From a virus: 21,775 bases of DNA. The notes below the pieces were generated by a model that was not told the DNA's origin, did not search any database, and saw nothing but the letters and a program-made list of their open reading frames with translations. Made by a program: the position numbers and the translations under genes. The stretch spans positions 1-21,775 of the IMG/VR virus record IMGVR_UViG_3300031027_000046. One strand, given 5' to 3'. This document shows positions 9,001 to 14,935 of the stretch, piece after piece; the first letter of the stretch is position 1; every line of letters begins with the position of its first letter.

Positions 9001-9378
9001 GCTGTCGCCGTTCCAGTGTCCGATGCCGAAGACCTTGGTGGTGACTTGGTCCTGGTCGCCGGGGTACTGGTGCAGGGCGGCGATGATGTTCTGCTGCACT
9101 TCGGGCGGGAACGCCGAGGCGTCACCGCCGAGGAACATCAGCGTGCAGTGCAGCTCAGCCGCCACCTCGCCGCCCTTGACCGCGAGCCGCTTGGCATCGG
9201 CTGGAGTCGGCATCAGTGCGATCATGGCCCCGGAATGGGCGTCCGCGCCGGCGTCGGACGCCAGCATCCGGCGGCCGTGGGCGGACTGTACGTGGTGGCC
9301 GCGCTGATGGAGCTGCTCGACCACCGGCTGGCCGTCCCGGGTGCCGATACGCAATCGGGACGGTGTTCCCTCAGACAT
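6061..9378 (-). CDS. 2H phosphoesterase - MuF minor head - capsid maturation protease fusion, 1105 aa
   Basis: The ATG at 9378 overlaps the portal stop by 8 bases. Residues ~50-225 look like a 2H phosphoesterase (2'-5' RNA ligase/cyclic phosphodiesterase superfamily): the first motif is H77-C-T79 in ELHCTLMFLGG and the second is H186-I-C188 in WVAHICAAY. Residues ~250-500 fit an SPP1 gp7/Mu gpF-type domain, ending in DDRTCQPC (453-460) and GGNCRGTIY (~488-496). Residues ~590-650 form a CFLPHHDP...KSHLVAHYN domain. Two protease-like regions follow: one with H730 (DSHGG) and S783 (VRGVSID), the second with H980 (HYDHTG) and S1025 (VSGDWR). The gene lies between portal and capsid, as capsid maturation proteases do. 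MuF and protease identities are fairly firm; the 2H assignment rests on motif spacing, and activity is inferred. Confidence 0.85.
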   Translation of the reverse strand: MSEGTPSRLRIGTRDGQPVVEQLHQRGHHVQSAHGRRMLASDAGADAHSGAMIALMPTPADAKRLAVKGGEVAAELHCTLMFLGGDASAFPPEVQQNIIAALHQYPGDQDQVTTKVFGIGHWNGDSPGASWVWNVGDNPDADAADCPLDDFHQLAAMAVQDALMLHQQRGGDPVPLPDQHSPWVAHICAAYTDDLSLASTLEAKLGPVTFDRIRVSFGNEDTDIPLTASLAATGTAITAAAKPKRAKRPDEFRRLPNATELAARVDFAAHQRSWQQAVNGALTDWQAVTADWRTQIKDQILAGGTDALSTLSITTDTAADTLYGRMRTTAQAAGVAQQQEAEQQGVHVPPWSLEPGRVAALAGLDLLRQVASIAADTMGNRLVQAAKHRAMGLFSVLSGIRLASEVELALQGLSDAFDKQWLGEAMSAAQNAGRIAVLEAAPPATYYATEILDDRTCQPCQSVDGKAFNSLDDAEDAYPGGGYADCLGGGNCRGTIYAVWDQGMLASAEEGTPVTTVVEEELGGKPNKGTAKDKRLSKNKPDGSTAPSGMSDSGGAPCAECPDDAAHFGSSNTVSDAPWDGSPSNFTPVQYKTASAACDPGNGTPEEECFLPHHDPDGELNRAGLAAAAGRFSSLTGHSPAAVAAAKSHLVAHYNAIKEPVPDNLKAAAATGAPAIQPAPVIAPGGPTAPWSGVLAVEGVTTGDGREFAPDALTWQDPPIPLRWNIQDSHGGEPRTVAVNVGRIDTIQRVGNQIQATGVLDLSDPNGVAARDKIAGRFVRGVSIDADSIGDADIEMVWPERNNEGDDEEDIFAMLFAQPEKVIFHGGQIRAATLCDIPAFKDAYIQLTDADTGAVVAGGAMDPAEWEAAQVEEPDETGAVTASLGVYTPPAEWFADPGLSVPTPITVSDSGRIYGHAAQWGTCHIGQTGQCVQPPREDYHAYYMTGEVGLDDGTTASVGQITVGTGHASLNVGAQAAKEHYDHTGWAVADVVVGNDVHGIWVAGSIRADADAGKVAALRAAGQVSGDWRRIGGKLRLVGLLAVNVPGFPVPRMRARVSAGAQVALVAAGQPTVAPGVAGPSEHDLDQMAMRRVLEMLAKRVKADA

Positions 9379-11236
9379 GAGCGCGGCCGTTCACCCGGCT
9401 GTGCGGAGTGACCAGGGTGGACTCCATGGCCGTCGTGTCCAGATACGGCGACAGGCCGTCCAGGCGCACGCGGCCGAAGGCGTCCAGGTGGCACAGGTAG
9501 GTGCCGGGCGTTCCGGGGATCGCCGCCGGGGCGTCCTGCATCACCGCCTCGGTGAAGGGGCACGAATAGGAGTGGTCCCGGCAGACATCGGGGTGCCGCA
9601 GGTCCCAGCGTCCGTCCAGCCGGAACAGCACCGCGTGCTGGACCTTCCCCTGCCGCACCCGCCGCGCCAACTCCGGGTTGACCGCCGCCGCTTGGGTCGG
9701 CGGCCCTGCGGCGGGAGCCGGGGCAGCGGGCACCGTCGGTCCGGCGGGCGGCGTGTGCTCGTCCGGCTCGCCGGTCTGGCCGGGGGCCGGGATGACGCCC
9801 TGGATCTCCTGCGCCGCGCCCGGGCCGGAGGTGGCCGGGGTGACCAGCTCGGTGCCGGTCAGGACGTCCAGCGCACCGGGGGCCGCGCCGTGCGCGAGCC
9901 GGATCAGGGATTTGAGGCCCTGGTCCCGCAGATCCTGCGGAGTCGGTGCGTCGTCCTCGCTCATACCGATCTCGCGCCGGTACGCCTGCCCGCTCAATTC
10001 CAGCCGGTCGTAGGCGTTCTGAGCGTTGATGCTCTTGTCCGGACGGAGTGTCAGCTCGGACAGGTCGTACCAGACGACGATGCTGGGGTCGGTCACGCCA
10101 GCGGCTGCCAGCAGGGGCTGGAGGTAGCCTGTGGTCAGTGCGGCGCAGATGATCTCAGCCAGCGGAGCTATGTGGACCTTGAGTCCGGACTCCTCGACGG
10201 CCCACGCCGACCAGTGGTTACTGTCGCCCAGGCCGAGCATGACGTCCGAGGGGATGTCGAGCTGGGTGGCCACGCGGCGTATCGCCTGATCCCGCTTGTT
10301 GATCACCTGGTCGTCTATCTTGAGGGTGAAATCCAAGTGCTGGACGTCCTTGACCCACTCCGCCGGTACCCGCAGCGGGATCGGGATCACAGCGGATGCG
10401 GTTCCCGGCGTCTTGATCGCCTCGGCGGCGACCGTGATCCACTCCTCCATGAAGGGGTCTTCGGCGTCGGCGAACTCCTCGCGCGCCGGGAAGGACACCT
10501 CCTCCGGCAGGATCAGTACTCCCGCTGAGGCGAGGCGGCTCAGGTACTGTGCCGTGATGTGCCGGTTGACCAGCTCCAGCTCCCGCATGGCGGTCAGCGC
10601 GGACCGGGCTGGGCTGGTGGCTAGGTGGTAGAAGCGGTCGTGTGGACGCCACACCCGGATCGGGACCATGGAGTCCTCGGCCAGGGGCCGCCAGACCGTC
10701 CCCAGGTTCGGGTTGTTCTCGTCGGTGACCTCGTAGCCAGTCCGCCCGGTCACCGCGCCCACCGCGCGGACCTCGTCCACCGCGCGCACCTGCCAACGGT
10801 AGAGGCCGTTGACCTTCTCGCCGATCAGGTACCCCTCGCCGGGGACCGAGAGCTGGACCGTGAGCCGCTTCATGATCTCGGACCGGCCGCCGATGCCGTT
10901 GCCGAGCTGCTGGATCAGGTCGGCGGCCGGTCCGGTGTCCAGGACGGTGGGCTCGTCGTTGCCGGGCTCCATCTGGCCCGCCCGGAGCCGTACCCGGGAC
11001 AGCATGTTGGCCAGCCAGCTCACCCCGTAGTTGAACTCCCCCAGGGTGTCGAAGTACCCCCACACCTCGTTCTGCCAGCGGTCGGTGTGGCGCATGAACT
11101 GGGCGGAAGGCCCGGCGGCCGGGACGGCGGCGGCGGTGACCGCGGACGGTTCGGCTGCGGCGGTCAGAGACGCGGGCTCAAGCCCGGCCTCGTCGGGCAG
11201 CATCCGCCGGTACCCGACGTTGTGGTACCAGGCCAT
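9371..11236 (-). CDS. Portal protein, 621 aa
   Basis: The ATG at 11236 is preceded by GGGAGGACAGTGCT, a good ribosome site; longer in-frame starts give unnatural Arg/Pro-rich sequence and were rejected. After an Ala-rich N-terminus of about 45 residues come WQNEVWGYFDTLGEFNYGVS, a GRSEIMKRLTVQLSVPGEGY segment, then RRVATQLDIPSDVMLGLGDS and VEESGLKVHIAPLAEIICAA, characteristic of actinophage portals. A Pro/Ala linker separates the core from a C-terminal Cys/His-containing extension (HPDVCRDHSYSCPFTEAVM). It would form the dodecameric DNA gate of the head and dock TerL. It overlaps the downstream MuF/protease gene. The gap from terL is unusually large, filled by accessory genes and a plus-strand cassette. 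Confidence 0.88.
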   Translation of the reverse strand: MAWYHNVGYRRMLPDEAGLEPASLTAAAEPSAVTAAAVPAAGPSAQFMRHTDRWQNEVWGYFDTLGEFNYGVSWLANMLSRVRLRAGQMEPGNDEPTVLDTGPAADLIQQLGNGIGGRSEIMKRLTVQLSVPGEGYLIGEKVNGLYRWQVRAVDEVRAVGAVTGRTGYEVTDENNPNLGTVWRPLAEDSMVPIRVWRPHDRFYHLATSPARSALTAMRELELVNRHITAQYLSRLASAGVLILPEEVSFPAREEFADAEDPFMEEWITVAAEAIKTPGTASAVIPIPLRVPAEWVKDVQHLDFTLKIDDQVINKRDQAIRRVATQLDIPSDVMLGLGDSNHWSAWAVEESGLKVHIAPLAEIICAALTTGYLQPLLAAAGVTDPSIVVWYDLSELTLRPDKSINAQNAYDRLELSGQAYRREIGMSEDDAPTPQDLRDQGLKSLIRLAHGAAPGALDVLTGTELVTPATSGPGAAQEIQGVIPAPGQTGEPDEHTPPAGPTVPAAPAPAAGPPTQAAAVNPELARRVRQGKVQHAVLFRLDGRWDLRHPDVCRDHSYSCPFTEAVMQDAPAAIPGTPGTYLCHLDAFGRVRLDGLSPYLDTTAMESTLVTPHSRVNGRAHV

Positions 11237-11449
11237 AGCACTGTCCTCCCGCCGGTCCGGTTGGGCCCAAGGTACCGCCGGTTCCGGGGGCGATCGTCCC
11301 GGGCGCGATAGCGGCACCGCAGTCCCGGTCCGGCGCTGCGCTTGCCCGGGTACTGGGCGATCCACCAGACTCAGGGCAGTGCCCTTCCTGCACTGGCTCG
11401 GAATCGGGATGACAGGGCGGGACCACCGTGTTGGCGCACGGCCCGCCGG

Positions 11450-11484
11450 GAGCCGGCACCCCTGCAAGGGTGCCGGCTCTTTCC
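11450..11484 (+). terminator. Strong hairpin with short T tail
   Basis: The stem GAGCCGGCACCC (11450-11461) pairs perfectly with GGGTGCCGGCTC (11468-11479) across a six-base loop, followed by TTTCC. This fits a plus-strand intrinsic terminator. No plus-strand gene was recognised to its left, so it may insulate the recombinase from read-through, end an unannotated small RNA, or form part of a recombination site. The minus-strand side lacks a T run. Confidence 0.6.
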
Positions 11485-11493
11485 GTAGGCGTC

Positions 11494-11521
11494 GCTCTCG
11501 ATAATCTGCCTTATCGAGAGC
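11494..11521. other. Candidate recombinase core site: perfect 11-6-11 inverted repeat (dif/lox-like)
   Basis: GCTCTCGATAA (11494-11504) and TTATCGAGAGC (11511-11521) are exact reverse complements separated by the six bases TCTGCC. Total 28 bp with 11-bp arms and a 6-bp spacer is the layout of Xer dif sites. The inner bases ATAA...TTAT match the dif pattern, and CGATAA resembles the left arm of actinobacterial dif as I recall it. Perfectly matched arms also recall loxP. It lies 54 bases before a Cre-like recombinase ATG. No T run follows on either strand, arguing against a terminator. Use as attP, resolution site or operator is inference. Confidence 0.6.
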
Positions 11522-11555
11522 CAGAATCAGCGTGTTTCTGCGATTCGATCAATCA

Positions 11556-11574
11556 GACCTGAGACAATCAGGTC
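11556..11574 (+). promoter_or_regulatory. 7-5-7 inverted repeat abutting the recombinase start codon
   Basis: GACCTGA (11556-11562) and TCAGGTC (11568-11574) are perfect complements separated by GACAA, and the ATG begins at the next base. The hexamer aatcag also recurs at 11525, 11551 and 11566. No good Shine-Dalgarno sequence is visible apart from the AGG inside the right arm. A hairpin or bound repressor here would control recombinase expression. Confidence 0.45.
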
Positions 11575-12579
11575 ATGACACCAGGCGAACTGACCCTCTT
11601 CGGATCATCAGATCACGCGCAGGCCCTGGCAGACCGGGCTCTGTCCGACCGGACGCGCGACCGCCTGGAGCGGTCGGTGCCGGAGAACACCCGGCGAGCC
11701 TACGCCCGGCAGTGGACCCAGTTCGCGAACTGGTGCGCGGCGCAGGGCCGTACCGACCTCCCGGCCACCGGGCACACCCTGGCCGAGTACACCGGCCACC
11801 TCGCCGACCTCGACCGGGCGCCCGCGACGATCGAGCAGGCGATCGCCGCCGTCCGCACCGCGCACCGCACCGCCGGGTACCGCCAGCAGCCGGACACCTG
11901 TGACGCCCTGGCCGTCCTCAAGGTCCACAAACAGGACCGGGCGGAAGCCGGCAAGCGGAAGCGGAAGGCGCCCCCGGTCACCCTGGAGCCGCTGCGCGCC
12001 ATGGTCGAAACTACCGACCCGGGCACCCTCGCCGGGAAGCGGGACCGCGCGCTGCTCGTCCTCGGCTTCGCCATGATGGCCCGCCGCTCCGAGCTGGCCG
12101 TTCTGCGCATCGCCGACATCAGGTTCACCGATGACGGGCTCACCGTCACCGTGCGGGCCAGCAAGACCGACCAGGACGCCGAAGGCGTCGAGGTCAACAT
12201 CCCGGCCGGCGTTCACCCCGACACCGACCCCGTCCGGGTGGTCCGGGCGTGGCTGGCCGCCCTGGCCGGACTCGGGGTGACCGGGGGATCGCTGCTGCGC
12301 AGCGTCGACCGCTGGGGACGGCTCGGTGCGAGCATGACCGGCGAGGCCGTCAACGAGGCAGTACAGCGGCGGGCCGCTACGGCGGGTCTGGAGGACGCCG
12401 GGGCCTACAGCGCCCACGGCCTGCGGGCGGGCGGGCCCACCGAGGCCGCCCGGGCCGGGCACCCGGTCAGCTTTATCGCCGAGCACGGCCGCTGGTCCAA
12501 ATCGTCGCCGGTGGTGTACGAGTACGTCCGCGCGGTAGACAAGTGGCGGGACAACCCGATGCGCGGGATCGGTCTCTGA
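11575..12579 (+). CDS. Cre/Xer-like tyrosine recombinase, 334 aa
   Basis: It would cut and join DNA at short inverted-repeat sites through a 3'-phosphotyrosine intermediate. The core-binding domain spans ~35-120 (ENTRRAYARQWTQFANWC, ATIEQAIAAVRTAHR); the catalytic domain runs from ~135. Expected residues are visible: R170 in ARRSEL, K197 in SKTD, H281 and R284 in SAHGLRAGG, W307 in HGRWSKSS, and Y317 in YEYVR (Y315 is an alternative). Trp at the His/Trp position and the HGLR...AARAG...GRW...YVR order are closer to P1 Cre than to most phage integrases. Length matches Cre (343 residues). It is on the strand opposite to the virion genes and starts just after three inverted repeats. Whether it integrates the genome or resolves multimers cannot be decided here. 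Confidence 0.93.
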   Translation: MTPGELTLFGSSDHAQALADRALSDRTRDRLERSVPENTRRAYARQWTQFANWCAAQGRTDLPATGHTLAEYTGHLADLDRAPATIEQAIAAVRTAHRTAGYRQQPDTCDALAVLKVHKQDRAEAGKRKRKAPPVTLEPLRAMVETTDPGTLAGKRDRALLVLGFAMMARRSELAVLRIADIRFTDDGLTVTVRASKTDQDAEGVEVNIPAGVHPDTDPVRVVRAWLAALAGLGVTGGSLLRSVDRWGRLGASMTGEAVNEAVQRRAATAGLEDAGAYSAHGLRAGGPTEAARAGHPVSFIAEHGRWSKSSPVVYEYVRAVDKWRDNPMRGIGL

Positions 12580-12642
12580 CTGTCAGCTCCTCCTGACATC
12601 CTGAACCCGTTCTTCGAACCGCATGAAGTGGAGACAGACCTG

Positions 12643-13185
12643 ATGGACGACGAACCGCGCGGTGCCCGTACCCACGCCATCCCATTGCCGCAGGCCCGGC
12701 AGGTCAAACGGGCGATCAACTCCCTGGACCTCGGCCTGGAGGTGCGCAGGCCGCCCGGCACGGTCCACCCGATGGGTGATCGCGGCGAAGCGGCGCAGTA
12801 CCTCGGGATGCTGAAAGCCGTCGTGGCCCAGATGGAGTACGGCCTGCGGGGCGGCCCGCTCCAGAACGACGTGCAGAAGGGCTGGTTCCAGGGTTTCGAC
12901 CGGGAGACGCCGCCCATCCTGGCGAACATCGCCTCGCAGGTACGGGAGTTGTCCGCGTTCGCCCGACAGGGCATCCTCCAGGTCCCGCACGCCTCGCAGC
13001 AGATGGGCGTCGCCGCTGCGGCTCTTCTGGCTGCGGCTCACGCGTTCGCCGCTGCCGCCGAGATCGCGGTGGGCCTCGACTCACCGAACTTCGATGAGAA
13101 CAAGGTGGTCAGGCAATCCGAGCAGATGTACGAGGCGTTCAGTGTGCTCGCCGAGTACGTGGCCCAGAAGATGGACGGCCTCTGA
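12643..13185 (+). CDS. Unknown helical protein following the recombinase, 180 aa
   Basis: I chose the ATG at 12643, which has GGAG nine bases upstream; a GTG at 12628 in frame lacks a ribosome site. It starts 63 bases after the recombinase stop on the same strand and is probably co-transcribed. The N-terminal third is charged (EPRGARTHAIPLPQARQVKR); the middle contains AAQYLGMLKAVVAQMEYGL and GWFQGFDRETPPILANIASQ; the C-terminal part is strongly helical with an Ala-rich stretch AAAALLAAAHAFAAAAEIAV. The Ala-rich segment could be a membrane or coiled helix. No domain recognised. A recombination accessory or regulator is possible only from position. It converges on the minus-strand operon with six bases between stops. 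Confidence 0.75.
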   Translation: MDDEPRGARTHAIPLPQARQVKRAINSLDLGLEVRRPPGTVHPMGDRGEAAQYLGMLKAVVAQMEYGLRGGPLQNDVQKGWFQGFDRETPPILANIASQVRELSAFARQGILQVPHASQQMGVAAAALLAAAHAFAAAAEIAVGLDSPNFDENKVVRQSEQMYEAFSVLAEYVAQKMDGL

Positions 13186-13201
13186 CCGGGGCTATTCCCG
13201 G
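13186..13201. terminator. Small hairpin between convergent genes
   Basis: CCGGG (13186-13190), a six-base spacer and CCCGG (13197-13201) lie exactly where the plus-strand unknown gene and the minus-strand operon end. The TAG of the minus-strand gene sits in the loop. The short stem and absence of a T run make it weak; it may slow convergent polymerases. Confidence 0.25.
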
Positions 13202-13479
13202 GTGCCGACAGACTGCAACGCCGCGCGGTGCGCGTCCTGGACGTCCCGCGCGGTGAGCCTGTCGTCCGGGTGGTGCTTGCGGCAGACCGTATGGCCGCCG
13301 GCTGTGGTGTGGCGGCCGAGCCGCCAGCAGCCGTGGACCTCGCAGTTGTGCTTGCGCAGGACCATCAGCAGACCGCCGATGATGGTGATCTCGCCGAGGT
13401 CCGAGCCGATACCGGACCAGAACGAGTAGGCGTGCCCGGCGGCATTGGTGATGCCGAACCAGATCAGGAGTCCGTGCAC
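13192..13479 (-). CDS. Small membrane protein with Cys/His-rich tail, 95 aa
   Basis: The GTG at 13479 follows the preceding stop by one base, with GGGAGG upstream. Residues ~1-42 contain hydrophobic stretches (MHGLLIWFGITNAAG, LGEITIIGGLLMVLR), suggesting one or two membrane helices. The soluble part carries HNCEVHGCWRLGRH and TVCRKHHP, a Cys/His cluster that may bind metal. It is the last gene of the accessory operon. Similar small proteins occur in Streptomyces phages, but I know of no assigned function. A lysis or envelope role is possible from the membrane segment and the holin-like gene in the same operon. Confidence 0.78.
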   Translation of the reverse strand: MHGLLIWFGITNAAGHAYSFWSGIGSDLGEITIIGGLLMVLRKHNCEVHGCWRLGRHTTAGGHTVCRKHHPDDRLTARDVQDAHRAALQSVGTRE

Positions 13480-13480
13480 G

Positions 13481-13738
13481 TCAGCCTCCCGGGAGGATCA
13501 GGCCGTTCATCTTGGCCACCTCGGCGCGGATCTGGTCGGCCCAGCGCAGGGCGTCGTCCTTGGCCAGCAGCACCGAGACGGTGGTGTTGGGGACGCGCAC
13601 CGCCAGGGCCAGCCGCTGGCCGCCGAGGGTCGGCACCACCTCGGTCACCAAGAAGGCGGGCACCTCGCCGACGAAGGGGTGGTCCAGGTCGCGCCAGGAT
13701 CCCGGCTGGGCCCCGGTCACGAGCGGAGGAGTTGTCAT
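13481..13738 (-). CDS. Small protein of unknown function, 85 aa
   Basis: The ATG at 13738 overlaps the nucleotidyltransferase stop as ATGA, so this start is chosen over longer ones whose added sequence is Arg/Pro-rich. The protein contains WRDLDHPFVGEVPAFLV and LALAVRVPNTTVSVLLAKDD, then an amphipathic helix ALRWADQIRAEVAKMNG. The pattern suggests a small alpha/beta domain. Function not recognised. Confidence 0.75.
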   Translation of the reverse strand: MTTPPLVTGAQPGSWRDLDHPFVGEVPAFLVTEVVPTLGGQRLALAVRVPNTTVSVLLAKDDALRWADQIRAEVAKMNGLILPGG

Positions 13739-14139
13739 CGGCCACCGTCCACGTAGAGACCGACCGGGTATCGGACATGCGTCGAGTCGTACCGCTTGTT
13801 GGCGTCGGACATCCGCTGGATCTGGAAGTCGACCGGCAGTCCGGTTCGCTGCCTGCCCAGTTCGGACAGGGCCGCGCACATCAGCGACCACATCGGATTC
13901 GTTCGAGACGGCTTGACCAGCTTCGGGAACAGCGCGTCGAACTGGGCGTCCGGCAGAATCAGCCGAAGGTCGACGTCTCGCCACGTCGTGCTAGTGGCTG
14001 ACGAGCCAACGAGCATCGGGAACGAGTCGAAGGCGTCGTTGACCTCGCGACCGAACGCGTCCAGATGAAGTGACGCGGGCATTCCGACGCCGATGGGGCC
14101 GACACCTCGGCTCGGGCTGCGGCGTTCGGTACCTGTCAC
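13735..14139 (-). CDS. Minimal nucleotidyltransferase (DNA polymerase beta superfamily), up to 134 aa
   Basis: The core motif is visible: LVGSSATSTTWRDVDLRLIL, with GSS at 45-47 and acidic residues D55 and D57, followed by a third acidic residue D104 in GLPVDFQIQ. This is the hG[GS]...DhD...hDh signature of minimal NTases. The start is either the GTG at 14139, overlapping the methyltransferase stop as GTGA, or an ATG at 14082 that removes 19 residues; I list the coupled start. The catalytic triad looks intact, so transfer of a nucleotide to an RNA, protein or small molecule is plausible. Substrate unknown. It overlaps the next gene as ATGA. MNT-type antitoxins share this fold, but no HEPN partner was recognised nearby. 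Confidence 0.82.
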   Translation of the reverse strand: MTGTERRSPSRGVGPIGVGMPASLHLDAFGREVNDAFDSFPMLVGSSATSTTWRDVDLRLILPDAQFDALFPKLVKPSRTNPMWSLMCAALSELGRQRTGLPVDFQIQRMSDANKRYDSTHVRYPVGLYVDGGR

Positions 14140-14759
14140 TTCGCCAGCACCGCCTGGAAGAGGCCGACCTGCTCGTGCCGTTCGATCTGCCAGCCCGCCC
14201 GGCGCAGCAGCGCAGCGTAGCCGTCCATGTCCCAGGCCCAGGCGTGCTCGGGGCAGTGGTTGCCGGGCCCCTCGTTCCACGGGCTGGAGCACACCAAGCG
14301 CTTCGACCCGGCACGCACCCAGCGCAGGACGTCCTCCGGGTCGGCAACGTGCTCCAGCACCTCGGTCATGACCGAGACCTCCCCTAGAGCCGCCTCGGAC
14401 CGGCCTGCACCGAAGACGTCCAGGAGTTCGGCGTCCACCCCGCGCTCCCGCCAGCCGGCTTCGTTGGACGGCTGGAAGTCGTAGCCCCAGTGCAGTTGAT
14501 CCGGCATCCCTTTGAGCAGGGAGAGAAGTCCGCCGTCTCCGCATCCCAGATCGGAGACGGTGACCCAGCCGTCCTGGCCCTCAGGGCGCGAGATGTCAGC
14601 GTGCAACTCGTAGACCGCCTGCCGGACGAACCCGGCGGCCGTCTCCAGCCGTGGCCGGTGGTGGTCCTGCTCCAGGTGCGGGGCCCGCTCGCGGTCGGCG
14701 TGGAACTGGGCGGTGGAGACGTGCGGCACCTCTTCGGTGAACAGCCGGTGCTCGGTCAC
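14136..14759 (-). CDS. SAM-dependent class I methyltransferase, 207 aa
   Basis: The SAM-binding motif I is VSDLGCGDGGLL at ~68-79, the next strand ends in WGYDFQPSN (91-99), and the post-motif is MTEVLEHVADPEDVLRW (131-147). These identify a Rossmann-fold methyltransferase of the UbiE/Methyltransf_23-like group. A C-terminal HCPEHAWAWDMDGYAALLRRAG segment follows. I use the GTG at 14759, overlapping the upstream stop as GTGA; another GTG at 14768 is possible. There is no DNA-methylase DPPY or NPPF motif, so a small-molecule, protein or RNA substrate is more likely than DNA. It is coupled to the nucleotidyltransferase gene, suggesting a shared pathway. Confidence 0.88.
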   Translation of the reverse strand: MTEHRLFTEEVPHVSTAQFHADRERAPHLEQDHHRPRLETAAGFVRQAVYELHADISRPEGQDGWVTVSDLGCGDGGLLSLLKGMPDQLHWGYDFQPSNEAGWRERGVDAELLDVFGAGRSEAALGEVSVMTEVLEHVADPEDVLRWVRAGSKRLVCSSPWNEGPGNHCPEHAWAWDMDGYAALLRRAGWQIERHEQVGLFQAVLAK

Positions 14760-14935
14760 GCGACCCACTTCCCGATGATGGCGAGGATCTCGGCAGGGTC
14801 CACCAGATCAGCAGTCGTCCAGTTCCCGTCATCATCCGGCACCTGGTGCTCCCGGCACAGTCCGATCACCTGATTCAATGCCCCGGCCAGACCAGACTGT
14901 CCTGCTACCGCCGTGGGCCCTGCTCGCTCCGTCAT
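14756..14935 (-). CDS. Small acidic protein, 59 aa
   Basis: The ATG at 14935 overlaps the zinc-ribbon gene's TGA in an ATGA junction. The peptide begins MTERAGPTAVAGQSG and ends DPAEILAIIGKWVA, with an intermediate REHQVPDDDGNWTTADLV segment. It appears to be a small helical domain. Its own stop overlaps the methyltransferase start as GTGA. Function unknown. Confidence 0.7.
   Translation of the reverse strand: MTERAGPTAVAGQSGLAGALNQVIGLCREHQVPDDDGNWTTADLVDPAEILAIIGKWVA

Larger units (their letters stand above)
11237..11574. other. 338-bp non-coding region between portal and recombinase
   Basis: The two flanking genes diverge from this stretch. From 11237 to about 11449 it is G/C-rich; open frames exist on both strands but have Pro/Arg-rich, non-native composition, and no tRNA cloverleaf was found. 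From 11450 it holds three perfect inverted repeats in a row: a 12-bp-stem hairpin, an 11-6-11 palindrome and a 7-5-7 repeat abutting the recombinase ATG. The A/T content rises sharply from about 11495 to 11575, as expected for a promoter or recombination region. Confidence 0.75.

Noticed and set aside
11237-11467. Portal extension to 11467 or a 93-codon gene ending at 11178
   Set aside because: Both have Pro/Arg/Cys-rich non-native composition; the portal ATG at 11236 has a clear ribosome site.
11494-11521. Reading the 28-bp palindrome as an intrinsic terminator
   Set aside because: There is no T run on either side and the inner stem is A/T-rich, opposite to typical terminators.
11237-11574. 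tRNA gene or tRNA-derived att site
   Set aside because: No T-arm consensus or cloverleaf was found; the hairpins present do not assemble into a tRNA fold.
12581-12598. Inverted repeat TGTCAG/CTGACA after the recombinase as a terminator
   Set aside because: Six-bp arms, no T tail, and the next gene follows on the same strand; could be chance.
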